A stretch of DNA of 46,332 nt from Symbiodinium natans (Eukaryota; Sar; Dinophyceae; Suessiales; Symbiodiniaceae): positions 290,001 to 336,332 of the forward strand of contig CAJNDS010002633.1 of NCBI GenBank assembly GCA_905221605.1. Reading direction: 5' to 3'. Shown here in pieces: positions 41,983 through 46,332 of this stretch. The position numbers and the translations under genes are program-made. The number at the start of each line of letters is the position of its first letter. Position 1 is the stretch's first letter. A model generated the notes under the pieces. The model searched no databases and was not told the DNA's origin. It saw nothing but the letters and a program-made list of their open reading frames with translations.

Positions 41983-43035
41983 ATGCACCTCTTTACTCAT
42001 CTACGACGAGTGGCAGATTCCCGTAAACTAAGTCAGGAGATGCCAAGTTCCGGCGGCAAAAGTGGAAACGACGAGAGCCACACAGCAAGCAAGTCAAGAA
42101 AGTGGTGGTTCGTCCTTTCAGGAGGGATGTTCGGCCTTGGGGTGCTGCTCAAGATCGTTTGCCCAGAATGTGAGGCTGAAGTACGTTGGGCGCTTGTGGG
42201 TCTTGTTTTGATCTAGGGCGCAAACCCAGAACACGCCTGCGATCTGGAGCTTCAGGTACTTGCTCATGCATTCTGCCCGCTATCTGCTGGGGGATGAGGA
42301 GCCATGCTACGCCCCTCTTTCCTACCCCCCCTCCCCCCCAGGTTTAGGGGCTTAGGGTTTAGGGTTTAGGGTTTAGGGTTTAGGGTTTAGGGGTCGTGGG
42401 ATGAGGAGCCATGCTACGCCTGGGTCGCCCGGAGCAGCGAAGCCGGGAGGATGAACGTGGACCGGTTGTGCCTGAATGTCACCCGGCCAAGGGAAATGCG
42501 GGCTTCCGAAACAGGGTTTCGGGTTTAGGGTTTCGGGTTTAGGGTTTAGGGTTTAGGGTCATTTCACGCGTTTTCGGGTTTAGGGTATATATGGGGGGCT
42601 TTCTGAAATTAGGGGTACCTTCTTTGGGTCCGTATCCGATGCTGGGATCCTACTATTTGGGGATCCATATTGGGGGCCCCCAGTTTTTGTGAAGGTGAAA
42701 GCCGCAGAGTAAATTGATGTTGGAGGGGCTTTCCTTGGACAGATCGTGAAGGGTCGAACCGAAATTCTAAACCCTGAAGCCTTCTCTCGCCAAGACACTT
42801 GGCCCGGCCCTGTGGTGAGGTCTGGTTGAGGTCCGAGTCATCTGAATTTGCGGCATACTTCCCGGAGGCAGGACGCGGCTTCGGTTTCAAGAGGTTTCGG
42901 GTGTGAGGTTAGAGTTCGAGGTGCGCAGAAAGTGGCGGGGGGGACCTGTTCGTGCTGAGCCTGAGCCTGAGTTCTTGGCGTTCTCCTCAGAACTTCAGCT
43001 CAGTGATAGTTCTCCACGAAGTGCGGCTTTTCATT
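41983..43035 (+). CDS. Six-exon membrane-type protein with telomeric intron
   Basis: ATG 41983. Exons 41983-42174 (64 codons, GC donor), 42230-42298, 42406-42501 (GC donor), 42743-42814 (donor GTG|GTGAGG), 42868-42893 and 42921-about 43035, all phase-consistent. The N-terminus is hydrophilic (SSGGKSGNDESHTASKSRK), then one hydrophobic span (WWFVLSGGMFGLGVLLKIV), CPECE, SFRYLLMHSARYLLGDE|EP, SSEAGRMNVDRLCLNVTR, and a second hydrophobic stretch near VIVLHEVRLFIF. Intron 42299-42405 is a TTTAGGG tract inside a duplicated coding site; intron 42502-42742 contains Element A copy 3. The 3' end is not fixed. An antisense frame at 42609-42890 is open but overlaps the element. Function unknown. Confidence 0.6.
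42291..42420 (+). repeat. Telomeric intron flanked by a perfect 23-bp target duplication
   Basis: GGGATGAGGAGCCATGCTAC plus GCC occurs at 42291-42313 and 42398-42420. Between lie a pyrimidine stretch and about six TTTAGGG units. Splicing at GATGAG|GAGCC in both copies (intron 42299-42405, GA donor, AG acceptor, 107 nt) removes one copy and leaves RYLLGDE|EPCYAWVARSSE with no gap. Confidence 0.92.
42593..42694 (+). mobile_element. Element A copy 3, inside a predicted intron
   Basis: GGCTTTCTGAAATTAGGGGT at the left, TACTATTTGGGGATCC in the core and the inverted end GTTTTTGTGAAGG at the right. It lies within intron 42502-42742 beside TTTAGGG repeats. Confidence 0.75.
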
Positions 43036-43109
43036 TTTTTAGGGGGTGGGGGGGGGGGGGGGGGGGTGGGTACCACCCCACCCCCCCCCCCGAACGGAAG
43101 GGGGGGGGG

Positions 43110-43370
43110 GGGGTCACCACCTCGTTGCTTTGCAATTGTTTTTTTTCACCATTTTCAATTAACAATATTGACAAAGTGACTAAATAGTGAAATCACTTGT
43201 TCCATTTTGTCAAGTGATGTCACTATTTAGTAACTTTTTCAATTTTTTTGTATCTTTAATCGTTGTAATTAATATTTTAATTGCTTTTAATGATCTTGAA
43301 CTAGTTGGGCCTATTTTTCATTGGATTTCAAGTCCTTTTTAGTGAATTCGAATTATGTTGAAATGAGATT
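43110..43370. other. AT-rich island with long hairpin between poly-G tracts
   Basis: About 70-75% AT in a roughly 50% GC region. 43167-43199 and 43211-43243 form a 33-bp inverted repeat with three mismatches and an 11-nt loop; the core is CTAAATAGTGAAATCACTTG. G/C homopolymer-rich DNA lies on both sides (43040-43110 and 43384-43480). It is likely a foldback element or foreign insert; no coding capacity. Confidence 0.8.
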
Positions 43371-43532
43371 GCGGCGATGTGCGTGGGGGGGGGGGTGGGT
43401 GGAGGGGGGTTGGGGGGGGGGGGGGGGGGGTGGGTGGCGCAGGAGAGTGTTGAGGGGGGGGGGGGGGTGGGTGGGTGGTGGGCCGGAACTGTAATTTTCG
43501 AAAACGCGCTAAATGGAGAACTCTCTTGGAGC

Positions 43533-45276
43533 TCAGTGGCATTCGTCTTTGCGGGTGCTTTTGGACTTGGTAGCCCAGTGGTACGCTTTACCCTTTCTTC
43601 TGGTTGTGGGTTCCCTTATGAACCAACCCAAAAAAGGCTGCCCCTGATTTCAATATGGTTACTGGGCTACCAAGTAAGTCGAGGGATCTAACCCCTAAAC
43701 CCTAAAACCTCCCTAACCCCCAAACCCTAAACCCTAAACCCTAAACTGCAAAAAAGAGAGAGATAAAAAAAGAGCCCCTATGAGAGCAGGCTCTGGAGCG
43801 CTACCACACGGTCCAGAGGCTGCTGGAAGGACCACGTCGCTGCCAATTTCTTTTGTTTTCGGCTAAACTCCTTGGCAGGGGTTTAGGGTTTAGGATTAGG
43901 GGTTTAGGGGTTTAGGGGTTTAGGGGTTTAGGGGTTTAGGGGTTTAGGGGTTTAGGGGTTTAGGGGTTTAGGGGTTTAGGGGTTTAGGGGTTTAGGGGTT
44001 TAGGGGTTTAGGGGTTTAGGGGTTTAGGGGTTAGGGGGTTTAGGGGGTTTGGGGGTTTAGGGGTTTAGGGGTTTAGGGGTTTAGGGGTTTAGGGGTTTAG
44101 GGTTTAGGGTTTAGGGGTTTAGGGTTAGGGCTTAGGTTTTAGGGGTTTAGGGGTTTAGGGGTTTAGGGGCTTTAGGGCTTTAGGGCTTTAGGGCTTAGGG
44201 GTTTAGGTGTTTAGGGGTTTAGGGGTTTAGGGGTTTAGGCTTTAGGGTTTAGGGGGGCTTAGGGGTTTAGGGGTTTAGGGGTTTAGGGGTTTAGGGGTTT
44301 AGGGTTTAGGGGTTTAGGGGTTTAGGGGTTTAGGGTTTAGGGGTTTAGGGTTTAGGGTTTCGGGTTCAAGGCCTCTGAGTAGGTGTTGCAACCGGTGCAG
44401 CTAGGCCACAGCACAAAGCGCAAGAAGACTTTGTGATGCGCTCTCCCTTGTTTGCATTGACTCGGGTTTAGGGTTTAGGGTTTAGGGTTTAGGGTTTAGG
44501 GGTTTTGGGTTTAGGGTTTAGGGGGAAGCTCGATCCCCATTTTCGTCCCTCCGCGAAGCTCAAACGATGAAGACGATAGTGTTGGCATGGGGCTGAAGCT
44601 CAGCCAAGACCCTAAGCCTTACAGCCTAAACCCCAGCAAGACACTGAAGACGAAATTGGGTCTCCGAAGAAACAGCTCGGCCCGAAGACGAAGTTCGCCA
44701 CTACTCAGCGCTTCGGGTTTAGGGTTTAGGGTTTAGGGTTTAGGGTTTAGGGTTTAGGGTTTAGGGTTTAGGGTTTAGGGTTTGCGGTTTGGGGTTTGGG
44801 GCTTGGGGTTTAGGGTTCCGAGACCAGGCTACCGAAGAGTCGCCGAAATTGGGCCCGAAGATGTGGCCCTGGAAGACGAATTTAGGCATCGGTTAGGCAA
44901 GAGTCCTTAAGAGGGATTATACTGGGGTTTAGGGTTTAGGGTTTAGGGTTTAGGGTTTAGGGTTTAGGGTTTAGGGTTTAGGGTTTAGGGTTTAGGTTGC
45001 TAAGAGTCCTTAATCGGGATTATAATGGGGTTTAGGGTTTAGGGTTTAGGATTTGGGGTTTAGGGTTTAGGATGTTAGGGTTTAGGCGGTTTAGGGTTCA
45101 AGCGTCAGGTAAGTTCGGCTTCAGTGAATTTGAGTGCCGAAGAAAGGCTTCAGAAGCATTTTTTCCAGAGTTACCTCACACTGCTCGCTAGGAAAGCCTT
45201 TAAAAGACCCTCACCACCCTCAGATACCCTACTAAGTCCGAGCAGGAGTTTGCGACGGCCTCGGCGACACCCTTAG
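43533..45276 (+). CDS. Multi-exon gene using telomeric splice signals, unknown protein
   Basis: Exons about 43537-43563 (WHSSLRVLL, GA donor), 43790-43825 (ALERYHTVQRLL, GA donor), 44405-44465 (ATAQSARRLCDALSLVCIDS, donor G|GTTTAG), 44522-44716 (GSSIPIFVPPRSSNDEDDSV, then GMGLKLSQDPKPYSLNPSKT, donor G|GTTTAG), 44814-44891 (FRDQATEESPKLGPKMWPWK, donor G|GTTAGG) and 45125-45276 (NLSAEERLQKHFFQSYLTLL, then stop). Four successive joins keep phase. Acceptors of 44522 and 44814 are TTTAG from repeats. The protein is basic and Ser/Arg-rich with an acidic NDEDD patch and a helical C-terminal segment. The 5' end is missing. Function unknown. Confidence 0.65.
43566..43674. mobile_element. Element G copy 2, inside a predicted intron
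   Basis: CTTGGTAGCCCAGTGG and, inverted, ATGGTTACTGGGCTACCAAG form the ends. It begins 2 nt after the GA donor of the predicted intron 43564-43789. Matches copy 1 at 24411-24524. Confidence 0.8.
43879..44350 (+). repeat. TTTAGGGG octamer array filling an intron
   Basis: About 50 units, mostly TTTAGGGG with some TTTAGGG, GCTTTAGG and TTTGGGGG variants. It occupies most of predicted intron 43826-44404. The octamer dominates here but is rare elsewhere in the window, apart from its complement near 1337-1385. Confidence 0.95.
44720..44790 (+). repeat. TTTAGGG array forming an intron
   Basis: Fills intron 44717-44813; the intron begins at the first GTTTAG of the array and ends at a TTTAG further on, so both splice sites lie in repeat units. 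Confidence 0.93.
44899..45030. mobile_element. Two Element B fragments flanking a TTTAGGG array
   Basis: AGAGTCCTTAAGAGGGATTA (44900 on) and AGAGTCCTTAATCGGGATTA (45003 on) match the inner end of Element B. Both run straight into TTTAGGG repeat after GGGG. They lie in predicted intron 44892-45124. Confidence 0.65.
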
Positions 45277-45308
45277 GGAGCGGGAACCTGGAAGCGGGCG
45301 CTTCCTGC

Positions 45309-45880
45309 ATGAAGCGACGCTTTGGGAACGCCTCCAGGCCGGTCTGTGTCAAGACGCCAAAAGGCGGGTGTTCTTCTAAGTCTGTCTTGGTAAGAGTCAA
45401 GAGAGCCTTCATAACAACAGGAACTGGGAGAGTTTACACAGGCGCCCTCCAATATCGGGATGTCACACCTTCACGGAAATCGAGTACTGCGCCACACTTA
45501 ACCCGGGAGATTCGAGTCCACACAAATGCGTACAAGGAGAAGGATGCCCAAAGATCACAAAGTTGCAGGCAAAAATCACACTTTGTGTGTTGCCAACTAG
45601 TATCCTTTCCTACCCGGATCCCGGGTAGTCTAAACCTCGATCCACACGACCGCAGACCCCACCCGCGCCTGTGCCCAGAGGGAGACAGTCCGTCTAGACA
45701 AGTACTGGGCCTCCGGCAAGGGGGTGCGTGGTGATGGAGTTCTCGTGGGACGCCGGAGACTCGAGCGGGTGTCGGGGCAGTGCCCTACGGCCCCTAAACC
45801 CTAAACCCTAAACACGACCATGCTCTCTGCCGTGGTGCGGGGTGGACGCATCCTGCAACACCGGGCATTTGCCGGTAGCT
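45309..45880 (+). CDS. Long open frame and following exon candidates, unknown
   Basis: From ATG 45309 the frame is open for 141 codons to 45734, and open upstream to about 45194, making it the longest open frame here. It starts MKRRFGNASRPVCVKTPKGG and is basic and Cys/Ser-rich. Alternative exon readings within and after it are about 45685-45795 (DKYWASGKGVRGDGVLVGRR) and 45812-45870 (TTMLSAVVRGGRILQHRAFA, donor G|GTAGCT). It may begin the next gene after the stop at 45276. No family recognised. Confidence 0.35.
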
Positions 45881-45894
45881 AGTTGGGCCTAAGA

Positions 45895-46332
45895 ATATGA
45901 GTTTTGCTCCGGAACAATCTTTAGGAACATTCTCGATTAATTGCTAAAGAACCCAGGAAAATAAAGATATTCTTCCTTTTTAAATTTAAAAAGGGATCAA
46001 TATTTTGCATTCTATCTATTCATCATAATTCTAAGTTCTATATTTATATTTCATTTTGGAGAATCTTTATTGCTATATTTTCTCTTTTTTCATTATCGTT
46101 TTCTTGCAATAAATGGTGGTGGGGGTGATATTGGATTTTCTATATAATGGAATATTTTGGAAGGAACCCAAGTGACTAGGATGGCAGATGATTGGTCCTC
46201 GTATCTCATTTATTTGATTTTTTTGATATATTCGAAATAAATTATGAATGGATTTGATGGGAATTATTTAATATTATTGAAGATGATTTTCTAGCCTCTT
46301 GGAAATATTCATATTTCCGAAGGGGAAATTAT
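45895..46332. other. AT-rich tail, no gene seen
   Basis: About 70% AT with many T and A runs and no telomeric repeat, unlike the rest of the window. No exon-like frame stands out. It may be an intron, a spacer, or transferred organelle DNA; it could not be identified by eye. Confidence 0.5.

Noticed and set aside
42609-42890. Minus-strand 93-codon ORF opposite the gene at 41983-43035
   Set aside because: Protein-like composition, but its C-terminal third lies in Element A copy 3, and the + exons keep phase through the same region.
42903-43691. Glycine/proline-rich ORFs through 43040-43110 and 43384-43480
   Set aside because: Driven by G and C homopolymers; only the short non-repetitive parts were used as exon evidence.
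1-46332. True chromosome end or subtelomere
   Set aside because: Arrays alternate orientation many times, are separated by exon-like DNA, and neither window end is a long terminal array.
1-46332. Eimeria-type coccidian genome
   Set aside because: Scattered TTTAGGG fits, but the accompanying CAG repeats are missing and the exon joins need GA/GC donors, which point to a dinoflagellate; not fully excluded without a species marker.
1-46332. Dinoflagellate spliced-leader relic (CCATTTTGGCTCAAG-like) at gene starts
   Set aside because: I looked for it by eye near candidate starts (31812, 41983, 24279) and saw none, so no retroposed cDNA is claimed.
1-46332. tRNA, rRNA or other structured RNA genes
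   Set aside because: No cloverleaf or conserved rRNA core was recognised on either strand by eye; a covariance-model search would be needed to exclude them.

Overview
This window looks like nuclear DNA of a dinoflagellate, or a close alveolate relative. Two things point there. First, plant-type telomeric heptamers (TTTAGGG on one strand, CCCTAAA on the other) occur in well over 100 short arrays, in both orientations, across the whole 46 kb. Second, the unique DNA between the arrays breaks into short exon-like pieces (about 25-195 nt). When these are joined, the reading frame is kept only if introns begin with GT, GC or GA and end in AG, usually as ..G|G..AG|G... That mix of donors is a known dinoflagellate trait. 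I saw no rRNA, tRNA, CRISPR array or bacterial-type operon. The ORFs of 60-140 codons are mostly chance or repeat-driven. The real coding signal is below normal ORF-size cut-offs and has to be read exon by exon.

Layout. 0-23.4 kb: mostly + strand exon clusters, including a phase-consistent C-terminal model at 12.24-13.02 kb and frames ending at stops near 18.0 and 23.36 kb. 23.5-24.3 kb: a probable minus-strand gene starting at an ATG at 24,279. 24.64-25.28 kb: a 643-bp element with perfect 30-bp inverted ends, sitting inside a telomere-like array. 25.3-31.7 kb: + strand exons ending in stops at 27,096 and 31,728. 31.8-37.4 kb: the only gene I recognise, a P-loop kinase of the NEDD4-binding-protein-2-like (N4BP2L) family in about 14 exons, with P-loop, SSDDF and DNTN motifs split among exons. 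37.5-41.9, 41.98-43.0 and 43.5-45.3 kb: three further + strand multi-exon models of unknown function. The last 440 bp are AT-rich with no visible exon.

How the parts fit together. Most telomeric arrays lie inside predicted introns. In one gene (41.98 kb) a telomeric intron is flanked by a perfect 23-bp duplication of coding sequence containing AG|GA, and splicing at that point restores an uninterrupted protein. In another gene (43.5-45.3 kb) several introns use the repeat itself as splice signal (G|GTTTAG donor, TTTAG|G acceptor), and reading phase is preserved at four consecutive joins. Several small inverted-repeat element families (100-145 bp, MITE-like) also lie in predicted introns, and some copies are interrupted or truncated by telomeric repeats. 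My inference is that this genome gains introns both from small DNA elements and from telomeric DNA inserted at AG|G sites. All exon calls were made by eye and need transcript support; functions are unknown unless stated.
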